Source: Burkholderiales bacterium (GTDB taxonomy: Bacteria; Pseudomonadota; Gammaproteobacteria; Burkholderiales; Burkholderiaceae_C). From it: a stretch of DNA of 38,741 nucleotides. The number at the start of each line of letters is the position of its first letter. The first letter of the stretch is position 1. Made by a program: the position numbers and the translations under genes. The notes beneath the pieces were generated by a model that was not told the origin of the DNA, ran no database searches, and saw only the letters and a list, made by a program, of their open reading frames with translations. The stretch spans positions 1 to 38,741 of the forward strand of contig JACPOI010000030.1 in assembly GCA_016185015.1 (NCBI GenBank). Reading direction: 5' to 3'. Below, piece by piece: positions 27,528 to 35,792 of this stretch.

Positions 27528-28247
27528 ATGACGTTTATTCGAAATCTTTCAGTGGCTACGGCGCTATGCATGCTGGCTGGCTACTCCGGCGCCAGTAACG
27601 ACATTGATGTGCGCATTCAAGACCGGCGCAAGAAGTGTGAAGGGGCTGGCAAATCTGATTGCTGGAAAAAACTTGAGCGTGAGGCCATTCGAGTGGTCAA
27701 GGATGAAGTGCGGCGTCAGGGTGTTGTTCTTACGATCCAAACAAGAGATCGTCAAATCGTTTTTCGATCTATCCCTGATTCATCGCCAGAGCCAACCAGC
27801 TACTACTACATTGGTGACTACGCTGAGATTGGATATCACCTGGTTGAACGTTGGAAGTACTTCGAAGATCTGAGTTACTTGCTGATCTCTAAGACCACAG
27901 GGAAAACTACGGTCTTGCCAGAGATTCCGCATGTGTCACCTTCATCAAGGCATGTCGTTGTGGTGCATGGGTCGGAGGGTGCCGGTGGTTCGCCCAGTCA
28001 AATAGCGATCTGGAGTGTCGATCCTGACCGCTTAACCGAACAGTATCGTTATCTGCCCAAGGAGTATTTCCTTCCTTCTTTTAAGAGTTGGGAAATTGAC
28101 GATGAAGTCACTCTTTCCGCGTATACCTATAGCTGGGCGGGACGGCAATGCAAGTCGCTGGGGCTGGTGTGGTACCAATTAAGGAAAAGTGGCGCTAGCT
28201 GGAATCTGACTATCGACCCGAACAAGGCGTTGCCAGAGTGCAAGTAG
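27528..28247 (+). CDS. Hypothetical secreted protein (low GC)
   Basis: A 239-aa protein of unknown function. The N-terminus MTFIRNLSVATALCMLAGYS looks like a signal peptide, possibly followed by cleavage near GASND, so it should be periplasmic or surface-exposed. The mature part contains CEGAGKSDCWKKLEREA, giving two early Cys residues, and two later ones (GRQCKSLG, PECK). Aromatic and charged residues alternate without a known motif. A start at 27498 would add ten residues. Base composition is below the island average, suggesting later acquisition. No partner gene is evident. Confidence 0.7.
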   Translation: MTFIRNLSVATALCMLAGYSGASNDIDVRIQDRRKKCEGAGKSDCWKKLEREAIRVVKDEVRRQGVVLTIQTRDRQIVFRSIPDSSPEPTSYYYIGDYAEIGYHLVERWKYFEDLSYLLISKTTGKTTVLPEIPHVSPSSRHVVVVHGSEGAGGSPSQIAIWSVDPDRLTEQYRYLPKEYFLPSFKSWEIDDEVTLSAYTYSWAGRQCKSLGLVWYQLRKSGASWNLTIDPNKALPECK

Positions 28248-28303
28248 TTGAATCAATCTCAACGTGAGATGACATATATTCCTTTGCGCTGGAATTTCTT
28301 CCT

Positions 28304-28864
28304 ATGAAAACCCAGTACTACACCGCCACCAGCCTCGATGGCTACATCGCCACCGAAGACAACTCCCTGGAGTGGTTGTTCCCTTTGGGCGACGTGAACG
28401 ACACCAGCTACCCGACCTTTATCACCGAAGTCGGCGCCCTGGCCATGGGCTCGTCTACCTACGAATGGATGTTGCGCCATGCGCAGACCGTCACGGCCGA
28501 GACCGGTTCGCCCTGGCCCTATACCCAACCCGCCTGGATCTTCTCCAGCCGCAAGCTGCCAGCCATCCCCGGTGCGAACCTGCATTTCGTGCAGGGTGAT
28601 GTGCGCCCCGTGCACGCGGCCATGTTGCAGGCATCCGGCGGCAAGAACCTCTGGGTGGTGGGCGGGGGCGATCTGGCGGGGCAGTTTTATGACGCGGGTT
28701 TGTTGGACGAGATGATCGTCCAGGTCGGCTCAGTCACGCTGGGCCAAGGCAAGCCCTTGTTCCCGCGCCGGCTCACCAGCCCGCCGCTGAAGCTGGCGTC
28801 CGTGCGCCAGGTCGGCACCGGTTTTGCCGAGCTGCGCTACACGGTGCCCAAGCCTGCTGCCTGA
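28304..28864 (+). CDS. Dihydrofolate reductase/RibD-like family protein
   Basis: A 186-aa protein of the DHFR/RibD-C superfamily. YYTATSLDGYIATEDNSLEW is the N-terminal strand-loop, ALAMGSSTYEWM the second conserved motif, KNLWVVGGGDLAGQFYDAGL the NADPH-binding glycine segment, and LDEMIVQVGSVTLGQGKPLF the end. It is related to, but clearly distinct from, the 219-aa protein at 21560-22219. Its codon use is native-like (high GC), in contrast to the flanking orphan gene. Substrate unknown. No attC-like sequence follows it. Confidence 0.88.
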   Translation: MKTQYYTATSLDGYIATEDNSLEWLFPLGDVNDTSYPTFITEVGALAMGSSTYEWMLRHAQTVTAETGSPWPYTQPAWIFSSRKLPAIPGANLHFVQGDVRPVHAAMLQASGGKNLWVVGGGDLAGQFYDAGLLDEMIVQVGSVTLGQGKPLFPRRLTSPPLKLASVRQVGTGFAELRYTVPKPAA

Positions 28865-28915
28865 GCCGGGCCGTGCGGCACCGGGTGTCATGCGACCGAG
28901 GCACAATGTTTCCGT

Positions 28916-30409
28916 ATGCACCACCTCCCGCCCCTGATCGCCCCGCAAGAGTTCACCGACGCGGCCGCCGCCCTGGCCCATGTGCGCCGCATCTATGACA
29001 GCAGCATCGCTCACCTGCGCGCGGGCATGCAGCGTTTTGTGGCCGGGGACGACAGCGCCGGCCCGGTGCGCGCCTTCTACCCTCTGGTGCGCATCCGGAC
29101 CGAGACCGTGCTGCGCCAGGCGGCCGGTGCACAGGAGCGACTGAGCTACGGCTTCGTGGCGGGGCCGGGCGTGTTCGAGACCACGCTCACGCGGCCCGAC
29201 CTCTTCAACAACTATTACCTGGAGCAGTTCCGCCTGCTGCTGCTCAACCACGGCGTGACGCTGGAGGTGACCACCAGCAAGCAGCCCATCCCCGTGCATT
29301 TCTCCTTTGCCGAGAACGAGCACATCGAAGGCAACCTGGCCACCGAGCGCCGCCAGATGATGCGCGACTGGTTCGACCTGCCTGACCTGGGCGCCATGGA
29401 CGACGGCATTGCCAACGGCACCTACGAGCCGCAGCCCGGCCGGCCCTGGCCCCTGTCGCTGTTCACGGCGCAGCGCATGGACTATTCCCTGCACCGCCTG
29501 CGCCACTACACGGGCACGGTGCCCGAGCACTTCCAGAACTTCGTGCTCTTCACCAACTACCAGTTCTACATCGACGAGTTCATCCGCCTGGGCCACGAGC
29601 TCATGCAGGACGCCAAGAGCGAGTACGCCGCTTTCATCGAGCCCGGCAATGTGGTGACCCGCCGCGTGGGCGATGCCGCGCAGGCCGGTGATGCGTTGGG
29701 CAAGGCCCCGCCCAGATTGCCGCAGATGCCGGCCTACCATCTGGTGCGTCCAGACGGCAACGGCATCACCATGGTCAATATCGGCGTGGGCCCGGCCAAC
29801 GCCAAGAACATCACCGACCACATTGCCGTGCTGCGCCCGCACGCCTGGCTCATGCTGGGCCACTGCGCCGGTCTGCGCAACGGCCAGCAGCTGGGCGACT
29901 ACGTGCTGGCCCACGCCTATGTGCGGGAAGACCATGTGCTGGACGAAGAGCTGCCCCTTTGGGTGCCCATCCCCGCGCTGGCCGAGGTGCAGGTGGCGCT
30001 GGAGCAGGCCGTGGCCGATGTGACGCAGATGCGCGGCGCCGCGCTCAAGCAGATCATGCGCACCGGCACGGTGGCCACCACCGACAACCGCAACTGGGAG
30101 CTGCTGCCCGACAACCAGCCCCAGCGCCGTTTCAGCCAGAGCCGCGCCGTGGCGCTGGACATGGAGAGTGCGACGATTGCCGCCAACGGCTTCCGCTTCC
30201 GCGTGCCTTATGGCACCCTGCTGTGCGTGAGCGATAAACCCCTGCACGGCGAGATCAAGCTGCCCGGCATGGCCAACCATTTCTACCGCGAGCGTGTGGA
30301 CCAGCACCTGCGCATCGGCATCCGCGCGCTGGAGCTGCTAAGACTGGCCGGCATGAACCAGCTGCACAGCCGCAAGCTACGGAGTTTTGCGGAAGTGGCG
30401 TTTCAGTAA
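28916..30409 (+). CDS. amn: AMP nucleosidase
   Basis: Amn cleaves AMP to adenine and ribose 5-phosphate. The 497-aa protein is colinear with E. coli Amn: HYTGTVPEHFQNFVLFTNYQ, MVNIGVGPANAKNITDH, LGHCAGLRNGQQLGDYVLAH, AVALDMESATIAANGFRFRV and PYGTLLCVSDKPLHGEIKLP, the conserved active-site blocks of the nucleoside-phosphorylase-like C-terminal domain. The N-terminal regulatory domain is also present. It is a core metabolic gene and may mark chromosomal backbone between the accessory parts. Released adenine could feed purine-nitrogen recycling, but no link to the island is visible. Confidence 0.96.
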   Translation: MHHLPPLIAPQEFTDAAAALAHVRRIYDSSIAHLRAGMQRFVAGDDSAGPVRAFYPLVRIRTETVLRQAAGAQERLSYGFVAGPGVFETTLTRPDLFNNYYLEQFRLLLLNHGVTLEVTTSKQPIPVHFSFAENEHIEGNLATERRQMMRDWFDLPDLGAMDDGIANGTYEPQPGRPWPLSLFTAQRMDYSLHRLRHYTGTVPEHFQNFVLFTNYQFYIDEFIRLGHELMQDAKSEYAAFIEPGNVVTRRVGDAAQAGDALGKAPPRLPQMPAYHLVRPDGNGITMVNIGVGPANAKNITDHIAVLRPHAWLMLGHCAGLRNGQQLGDYVLAHAYVREDHVLDEELPLWVPIPALAEVQVALEQAVADVTQMRGAALKQIMRTGTVATTDNRNWELLPDNQPQRRFSQSRAVALDMESATIAANGFRFRVPYGTLLCVSDKPLHGEIKLPGMANHFYRERVDQHLRIGIRALELLRLAGMNQLHSRKLRSFAEVAFQ

Positions 30410-30421
30410 GTGTGTGTTGAT

Positions 30422-30468
30422 GACCCTTTGGGGGGATAGGCGTGCGCTGTGATGGTCGCTAGGATGTG
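30422..30468 (+). repeat. 47-bp direct repeat, copy B
   Basis: This is the partner of 27454-27500 (39 of 47 identical). It starts 13 bp after the amn stop codon and ends 26 bp before the next small gene. The central part (positions 21-26 of the unit) is the variable portion. Its location just ahead of another low-GC orphan is the same as for copy A. Confidence 0.65.
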
Positions 30469-30494
30469 ACGGTCTAAGTGACATCGGCGGTGCA

Positions 30495-30770
30495 ATGACA
30501 CATATTTGGTTTTCTGTACGTTTTCTTTTTTGCGTTATCGCCACCTTGCTTGTTGCCCTTGCCTGCGCTGCACTGGCTGTCGAGGCCTACTACCAGTGGG
30601 TGATGTGGGAAGGTGGAATTTCCGATCGGAGTGAACTTTCCGAGGCGTACGGAAATGCTTTTTTTGGGCTTCTCTATGGCGCAGTAACGTTTTTCATTTC
30701 GTTGCCCATTGCGGGGTGGGGGCTGTGGCGCTTGTTGAAGCTCAGCGGCCCAAATTCGATGGATGGTTAG
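30495..30770 (+). CDS. Small hypothetical membrane protein
   Basis: A 91-aa protein with two strong hydrophobic segments, FSVRFLFCVIATLLVALACA at about residues 6-25 and a second about residues 55-77 (FFGLLYGAVTFFISLPIAGW). A short acidic loop (GISDRSELSEAYG) lies between them. Both termini are probably on the same side. No known family is recognised. The gene is low in G+C for this genome and has only a weak ribosome-binding site, so it may be transferred DNA. Confidence 0.6.
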   Translation: MTHIWFSVRFLFCVIATLLVALACAALAVEAYYQWVMWEGGISDRSELSEAYGNAFFGLLYGAVTFFISLPIAGWGLWRLLKLSGPNSMDG

Positions 30771-30826
30771 CAGATCGGTTAAGCGCTATCTCTGAGCTCT
30801 AGCCAACATAGTCCACATATCGCCAT

Positions 30827-31183
30827 ATGTACGCATGCCCGTCTTGCCAAGCAATGAGTATCAGCTTCTTCCGCAAGTGGCTGTCCTCCCCTGTGCTCCC
30901 CGCCAGCTGTTCCGCGTGTGGACGCTACTCCTATGCGCATCGTTCCTCTGGCGGGGTAGGCGTGGTCGTTGCCGCATTCGGAATCACGGCCAGTGGTTTT
31001 GCGGCCTCGGCGTTGCAGGCGTTTTGGCCCCTTCTGTGCGGCGTTGTTGCGGCGATGGTCTTTTACGTTTGGCATTGGCACCGGACCCGGCTGGAGACGC
31101 TGGCACCAGAGTTGGTATCGCGGGCTCGAAAGACGGAGGCCATGGGTGCCTTGGCCGTGCTGATCGCTTTCTTCCTGAACTGA
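30827..31183 (+). CDS. Hypothetical membrane protein with zinc-ribbon-like N-terminus
   Basis: A 118-aa protein. CPSC at residues 4-7 and CSAC about 20 residues later (ASCSACGRYSY) form a two-pair Cys pattern like a zinc ribbon. Two hydrophobic segments follow (GVGVVVAAFGITASGFAAS and PLLCGVVAAMVFYVWHW), and the protein ends with another short hydrophobic stretch, AMGALAVLIAFFLN. Small zinc-ribbon membrane proteins of this layout are common hypotheticals in betaproteobacteria. It follows the 91-aa protein by 56 bp and could be co-transcribed. No function can be given. Confidence 0.6.
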   Translation: MYACPSCQAMSISFFRKWLSSPVLPASCSACGRYSYAHRSSGGVGVVVAAFGITASGFAASALQAFWPLLCGVVAAMVFYVWHWHRTRLETLAPELVSRARKTEAMGALAVLIAFFLN

Positions 31184-31250
31184 CATCGCTTGCCGCATGC
31201 GTGCGTGAGCGCCTTCCCCCTGTCTTCCTGATTGCATCTGCCCGCCTTGT

Positions 31251-31268
31251 TCTTGTTTTCATACAAGA
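31251..31268. promoter_or_regulatory. Operator-like palindrome upstream of atzF
   Basis: TCTTGT-N6-ACAAGA is a perfect 6-bp-arm inverted repeat, 27 bp before the sigma-54 motif. A related imperfect palindrome CATGTATACAAG lies at 31317-31328, downstream of it. The CTTGT/ACAAG arms resemble operators of GntR-type regulators, though no GntR gene is in the window. The TetR gene at 35793-36467 is the only local candidate. Confidence 0.4.
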
Positions 31269-31294
31269 CGAACGGCAAAACCATCTGCGTTCAT

Positions 31295-31310
31295 TGGCAT
31301 ACATGTTGCA
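31295..31310 (+). promoter_or_regulatory. Sigma-54 promoter motif before atzF
   Basis: TGGCATacatgTTGCA matches TGGCACG-N4-TTGCA well, with GG and GC ten bases apart and a perfect TTGCA -12 element. Transcription would begin near 31322 and give a leader of about 22 nt to the ATG at 31344. It supports RpoN control of the allophanate hydrolase and ABC importer operon. Confidence 0.7.
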
Positions 31311-31343
31311 TTGCTACATGTATACAAGACCGAATGCAGCAAG

Positions 31344-33083
31344 ATGGTGCAACCCACAAACCCAGTTCCCGGTGCTCAAGAGCAGGCCCAGCCCGTTGGC
31401 GCGGCCCAGGCCTGGATCTCCCGGTATGAGACGGCACTGCCGGGTGGGGCAGGGCCGCTGAGCGGTCTGCGCTTTGCCGTCAAGGACAACATCGACGCGG
31501 CCGGTCTGCCCACCACGGCGGCCTGCCAGGCCTTTGCGTTCCAGCCCGCCGCGCATGCGGCCGTGGTGCACAGGCTGCTCGCCGCTGGTGCATCGCTGCT
31601 GGGCAAGACCAACCTGGACCAGTTCGCCTGCGGCCTGAACGGCACGCGTTCGCCCTGGGGGCCGGTGCCCAATGCATTTAACGCCTTATATGTCTCCGGC
31701 GGTTCCAGTTCCGGTTCGGCCTATGTGGTGGCCACGGGGCAGGCCGATTTCTCGCTGGGCACGGACACGGCGGGTTCGGGCCGCGTGCCGGCGGGCCTGA
31801 ACAACATCGTCGGGCTCAAACCCTCCAAGGGCCTCATCAGCACACGCGGTGTGCTGCCCGCGGCGCAGAGTGTGGACTGTGTCTCCATCTTCGCGCGCAG
31901 CGTGGGCCTGGCGGCGCAGGTGCTGGAGGTAGCACGCGGCTACGACCCCCTGGACCCGTACTCGCGCGAACTCGACATGGCCTCGCAGCCTTTCCCGGCG
32001 GCCTTCCGTTTCGGTGTGCCGGACCAGCTGGCGTTTTACGGCGACGCACTGGCCGAGGCGGCGTACAAGGAAGCGCTGGCACAACTGCGTGCGCTCGGCG
32101 GCGTGGAGGTGCGCATCGACTTCTCGCCGTTTTCACAGGCCGCCACGCTGCTCTATGAAAGCGCGCTGGTGGCCGAACGTTACGCGGCCATCCGCACCTT
32201 CTTCGACGCGCACGAAGGCGAGGTCATGGAGCCGGTGCGCAGCATCATCGGCAAGGGCAAGGCCTACAGCGCGGCTGATCTGTACGAAGCGCAGACGCAA
32301 TTGCGCGCCCTGGGCCAGCGGGCTGCCGAGGTCTGGAAGGGCATGGACCTGATGTGCGTGCCCACCGCCCCCACGCACTACACCATCGCGCAGATGCAGG
32401 CCGACCCGGTGGTGCTCAACCGCAACCTCGGTGCCTATACCAACTTCGTCAACCTGCTGGACTACGCGGCGCTGTCGGTGCCCAGCTGCATCCGCAAGGA
32501 CGGGCTGCCCTTCGGCATCACGCTGATCGGCCCCTGCGGCAGCGACTGGCAGCTGGCCGAACTGGGCCAGCGTGTCCACTCCGCCACCGGTATCACGCAG
32601 GGCGCCATCGGAGAGCGGCTGCCAGCACCCGTCGCCATCCCCGGCATCCGCCCGCGCGCCACGGTGAAAGTGGCCGTGGTGGGTGCGCACCTTTCGGGCA
32701 TGCCGCTCAACAGCCAGCTCACCGAGCGCGGCGCGCGCCTGCTCGCGGCCACCGAGACCGCGCCCGACTACCGTTTCTACGCCCTGGCCGGCACCCTGCC
32801 ACCCAAACCCGGCCTGCTGCGGGTGGCGCCGGGGCAGGGTGCACGCATCCAGCTCGAACTCTGGGAGATGCCCGTCGAGCACTACGGTTCTTTCGTCGCC
32901 CTGGTGCCCGCGCCGCTGGGCATCGGCACGCTGGCGCTGGCCGACGGCAGCAGCGTGCAGGGTTTCCTGTGCGAGGCGCAGGCCCTGCAGGGCGCGCTGG
33001 ACATCACGCATTTCGGCGGCTGGCGCGCCTACCTGGCTTCGCTCCAGGTGGCCCAGGCCCCTCACACCCATCCCTTCCCTTAA
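31344..33083 (+). CDS. atzF: Allophanate hydrolase AtzF
   Basis: AtzF hydrolyses allophanate to ammonia and CO2, the last step of biuret, triuret and cyanuric acid degradation. The 579-aa protein has an amidase-signature domain with Lys47 (AVKDNIDAAG), the SGGSSSGSAYVVATGQ serine pair and GTDTAGSGRVPAGLNN nucleophile region, and a C-terminal domain (VAVVGAHLSGMPLNSQL to GGWRAYLASL) typical of AtzF, involved in decarboxylation or assembly. A TTG at 31311 would add 11 residues; the ATG at 31344 was preferred. Urea carboxylase is not in the window, so allophanate more likely comes from biuret than from urea. Confidence 0.93.
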   Translation: MVQPTNPVPGAQEQAQPVGAAQAWISRYETALPGGAGPLSGLRFAVKDNIDAAGLPTTAACQAFAFQPAAHAAVVHRLLAAGASLLGKTNLDQFACGLNGTRSPWGPVPNAFNALYVSGGSSSGSAYVVATGQADFSLGTDTAGSGRVPAGLNNIVGLKPSKGLISTRGVLPAAQSVDCVSIFARSVGLAAQVLEVARGYDPLDPYSRELDMASQPFPAAFRFGVPDQLAFYGDALAEAAYKEALAQLRALGGVEVRIDFSPFSQAATLLYESALVAERYAAIRTFFDAHEGEVMEPVRSIIGKGKAYSAADLYEAQTQLRALGQRAAEVWKGMDLMCVPTAPTHYTIAQMQADPVVLNRNLGAYTNFVNLLDYAALSVPSCIRKDGLPFGITLIGPCGSDWQLAELGQRVHSATGITQGAIGERLPAPVAIPGIRPRATVKVAVVGAHLSGMPLNSQLTERGARLLAATETAPDYRFYALAGTLPPKPGLLRVAPGQGARIQLELWEMPVEHYGSFVALVPAPLGIGTLALADGSSVQGFLCEAQALQGALDITHFGGWRAYLASLQVAQAPHTHPFP

Positions 33084-33102
33084 CCCCTAGCAGGAGCGCT
33101 CC

Positions 33103-34119
33103 ATGAAAGACCAGTCCCTCACTTCCCTGTCCGCCACCCCGACGCGCCGCAAGCTCATGCAGGTGGGCGGCGCCGGCCTCGCGCTGGCCGCGCTGGGCGC
33201 ACCGGCCCTGGTGCGCGCGCAGGGCGGCCCCAAGATCCGCATCGGCTACTGGCCCATCGCGGCCGGCCTGCCGTTTTATGCCGCCATCGAACTCGGCTAC
33301 TTTAAGGATGCGGGCCTGAACGTGGAGCCCCTGCGTTTCGCCGCGGCCCAGCAGGTGATGGAAGCCGTGCTGGCCGACCGCTCGGATGGCACCGCCAATG
33401 GCACGGGCTCGGCCAATATCGCCATCGGAGAACTGGCCGCGCCCGGCACCTTCAAGATCTTCTGCGCCAACCCCAGCAACGTGAAAGACGTGCTGGACGA
33501 GATGATCGTCCCGGTGGCCAGCACGGCCAAGACCATGGCCGACCTCAAGGGCAAACGCATCGGTTGCGGCCCCGGCATCCAGAACGTCACCCTGGCCAAG
33601 ACCATCCTGGAGCGCGGCGGCGCCACCGGCACCACCGTGGTGGAACTGCCGCTGGGCCAGCATGTGGCCGCACTCGCCGCGGGCCAGCTCGACGGTTGTT
33701 ACACCCTGGAGCCGGTGGGCACCATCGGCCGCCTCAATGGCACCACGCGTGTGCTCGAAGCCGGCGTGATCTCGAAGTATGTGCTGGGTGACCCGATGGC
33801 ACCCTGGTTCGGCGGCTCGGCCTCGCTGTCCTCGACCTTCATCAAGAAGCACCCCGAAGAGGCGAAGAAGTTCATCGCGGCGTATGCCAAGGGCGTGGCC
33901 TATGTGCGGGCCAAGAACGTCGAGGCGCGCCAGTACCTCAAGGGTTACACCGCGATCGAAGGCGCGCTGACCGCCGAGGTGCCGCTGGCCGCCTACACCA
34001 TGTACAACGAGTTCAAGCCGGCCGACATCGCCCACTTCCAGAAGTTCTTCGACCTGTTCTCGGAAAAGGGCATCTTCTCCTCGCGTCTCATGGTCGACAC
34101 CATGATCTACAAGGGCTGA
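33103..34119 (+). CDS. ABC transporter substrate-binding protein (NitT/TauT/SsuA-like)
   Basis: A 338-aa periplasmic binding protein with a Tat-type signal (TRRKLMQVGGAGLALAALGA, mature end near VRAQ). The mature start IRIGYWPIAAGLPFYAAIEL and LGYFKDAGLNVEPL is that of NMT1/SsuA-like proteins; LKGKRIGCGPGIQNVTL is the typical hinge motif. Relatives bind nitrate, sulfonates, thiamine precursors or other small solutes, so the ligand is uncertain. Its position between atzF and the permease makes a nitrogen-rich substrate such as biuret or triuret plausible. It starts 19 bp after atzF, with AGGAG upstream. Confidence 0.9.
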   Translation: MKDQSLTSLSATPTRRKLMQVGGAGLALAALGAPALVRAQGGPKIRIGYWPIAAGLPFYAAIELGYFKDAGLNVEPLRFAAAQQVMEAVLADRSDGTANGTGSANIAIGELAAPGTFKIFCANPSNVKDVLDEMIVPVASTAKTMADLKGKRIGCGPGIQNVTLAKTILERGGATGTTVVELPLGQHVAALAAGQLDGCYTLEPVGTIGRLNGTTRVLEAGVISKYVLGDPMAPWFGGSASLSSTFIKKHPEEAKKFIAAYAKGVAYVRAKNVEARQYLKGYTAIEGALTAEVPLAAYTMYNEFKPADIAHFQKFFDLFSEKGIFSSRLMVDTMIYKG

Positions 34120-34123
34120 TGGC

Positions 34124-34960
34124 ATGAGCGAGCCTACCTCCGTCACAGCCACGGCATCGGCCGTGCCCTGGGCCCCCCCGGTCGCCGTGGCCAGCGTGCC
34201 GCGCAAGAGCAGCTGGGGCCGCGCCCTGCCTTTCATCGGGCCGGTGCTGCTCTTCATTGTCTGGGACCTGGCGGTGCGCCTGGGCTTCATCAAGGCCCTG
34301 CTGCTGCCGCCCCCGGCCGAGACCGTGACCCCCCTGATCAACGGCCTGGCCGGCGGCCCGCTGCTCAAGGACTTTGCCGTCACGCTGTGGCGCACCGCGC
34401 AGGCCTTCCTGATCGCGGCCGTGGTGGGCGTGCCCCTGGGGGTGGTGCTGGGCAGCGCGGAGAAAGCCTACCGCAGCGTGGAGTTCCTGATCGACTTCTT
34501 CCGCTCCACGCCATCCTCGGCGCTGATCCCGCTGTTCCTCATGATCTTCGGTGTGTCGGATATCAACAAGGTGGCCATCGCGGCCTTTGGTGCGCTGCTC
34601 ATCGTGGTGTTCAACAGCGCCTACGGCGTGATCAACGCGCGCAAGCAGCGCGTGATGGCGGCCAAGGTCATGGGCGCTTCGCGCTGGCAGATCTTCAAGG
34701 ACGTGCTCGTGTGGGAGAGCCTGCAGCCCAGCTTCGTGGGCCTGCGCTCGGCGGTGTCCATGGCCTTGGTGATCGTCATCGTGGCCGAGATGTTCATCGG
34801 CTCGGACAGTGGTTTGGGTAATCGCATCATCAACTCGCAGCAGGTGATGAATGTGCGCGACATGTACGCGTCCATCCTGGCCGCGGGTGTGCTGGGTTAC
34901 GCGCTGAATATCTTGTTCCTGGTCGCTGAACGCCGCATTGTTCATTGGAGCGGAAGATGA
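34124..34960 (+). CDS. ABC transporter permease (NitT/TauT/SsuC-like)
   Basis: A 278-aa inner-membrane permease with about six membrane helices. The conserved cytoplasmic EAA-type loop is in VMGASRWQIFKDVLVWESL. AEMFIGSDSGLGNRIINSQQ is the usual SsuC-family segment before the last helices. A 40-residue Pro/Ala/Ser-rich N-terminal tail precedes the first helix. It starts 4 bp after the binding-protein gene and overlaps the ATPase gene (ATGA), so the three components form one unit. Confidence 0.92.
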   Translation: MSEPTSVTATASAVPWAPPVAVASVPRKSSWGRALPFIGPVLLFIVWDLAVRLGFIKALLLPPPAETVTPLINGLAGGPLLKDFAVTLWRTAQAFLIAAVVGVPLGVVLGSAEKAYRSVEFLIDFFRSTPSSALIPLFLMIFGVSDINKVAIAAFGALLIVVFNSAYGVINARKQRVMAAKVMGASRWQIFKDVLVWESLQPSFVGLRSAVSMALVIVIVAEMFIGSDSGLGNRIINSQQVMNVRDMYASILAAGVLGYALNILFLVAERRIVHWSGR

Positions 34961-35778
34961 GTGCAGTCCTGAACGCCCCCGTGGTGGCCGACATCCCGGT
35001 GCCGCCCTTCAAGCCCGGCCCGGCCGGCACCCACATCACCATCCGCGGCCTGACCAAGTATTTCGCGGGCTGGCCCCTGTACGAGAACTTCGACCTCGAC
35101 ATCCCCAAGGGCAAGATCGTGTCGGTCTTCGGGCCCAACGGCTGCGGCAAGTCCACGCTGATCAACATGATCGCGGGGCTGGTGCCCATCGACAGCGGCG
35201 AGATCCTGTTCGACGGCAAGTCGCTGAAAGACACCAAGATCGGCTACGTTTTCCAGAACTACCGTGAGGCCATGTTCCCCTGGATGCGCACCATCGACAA
35301 CATCGCCTATCCGCTCAAGCTCGAAGGCAAGAGCAAGGCCGAGGTGGACCGTCGCATGGCCGAGCTGGTGGCGAGCTTCGACGTCAAGTTCGACCTGAAC
35401 CGCTACCCCTACGAACTCTCGGGTGGCCAGCAACAGACGGCCTCGATCATGCGCGCCCTGGCGCCCAAACCCGAGGTGCTGTTCCTGGACGAGCCTTTCT
35501 CGGCGCTGGACTTCGAGATGACGCTCTTCATCCGAGAGAAGCTGCAGGAGGTCTTCATGCAGACGGGCACCACCATGCTGCTGGTCTCGCACGATCTGGA
35601 AGAGGCGGTGTACCTGGCCGACCAGGTGCTGCTGCTGACCAAGCGGCCCACCAAGGTGGCGGAGATCCTGCCCTACAACGATCCGCGGCCGCGCACCGTG
35701 GAAACGCTCTCCGAGCCCAGCTTCATCCGCACCAAGAAGCTGAGCCTGGAAATCTTCCAGCGCGAAGTGAGGCGCTGA
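34957..35778 (+). CDS. ABC transporter ATP-binding protein (NitT/TauT/SsuB-like)
   Basis: A 273-aa ATPase of the nitrate/sulfonate/taurine type. Walker A GPNGCGKS, Q-loop YVFQNYREAMFPWM, signature LSGGQQQTASIMRAL, Walker B VLFLDEPFSALD and the switch His in LLVSHDLEEAV are all present. The ATG at 34957 is shared with the permease stop; a start at 34945 would add four residues. It stops 14 bp before the end of the convergent TetR gene, leaving no room for a separate terminator. Confidence 0.93.
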   Translation: MSAVLNAPVVADIPVPPFKPGPAGTHITIRGLTKYFAGWPLYENFDLDIPKGKIVSVFGPNGCGKSTLINMIAGLVPIDSGEILFDGKSLKDTKIGYVFQNYREAMFPWMRTIDNIAYPLKLEGKSKAEVDRRMAELVASFDVKFDLNRYPYELSGGQQQTASIMRALAPKPEVLFLDEPFSALDFEMTLFIREKLQEVFMQTGTTMLLVSHDLEEAVYLADQVLLLTKRPTKVAEILPYNDPRPRTVETLSEPSFIRTKKLSLEIFQREVRR

Positions 35779-35792
35779 TGTCCGTCGCCCGT

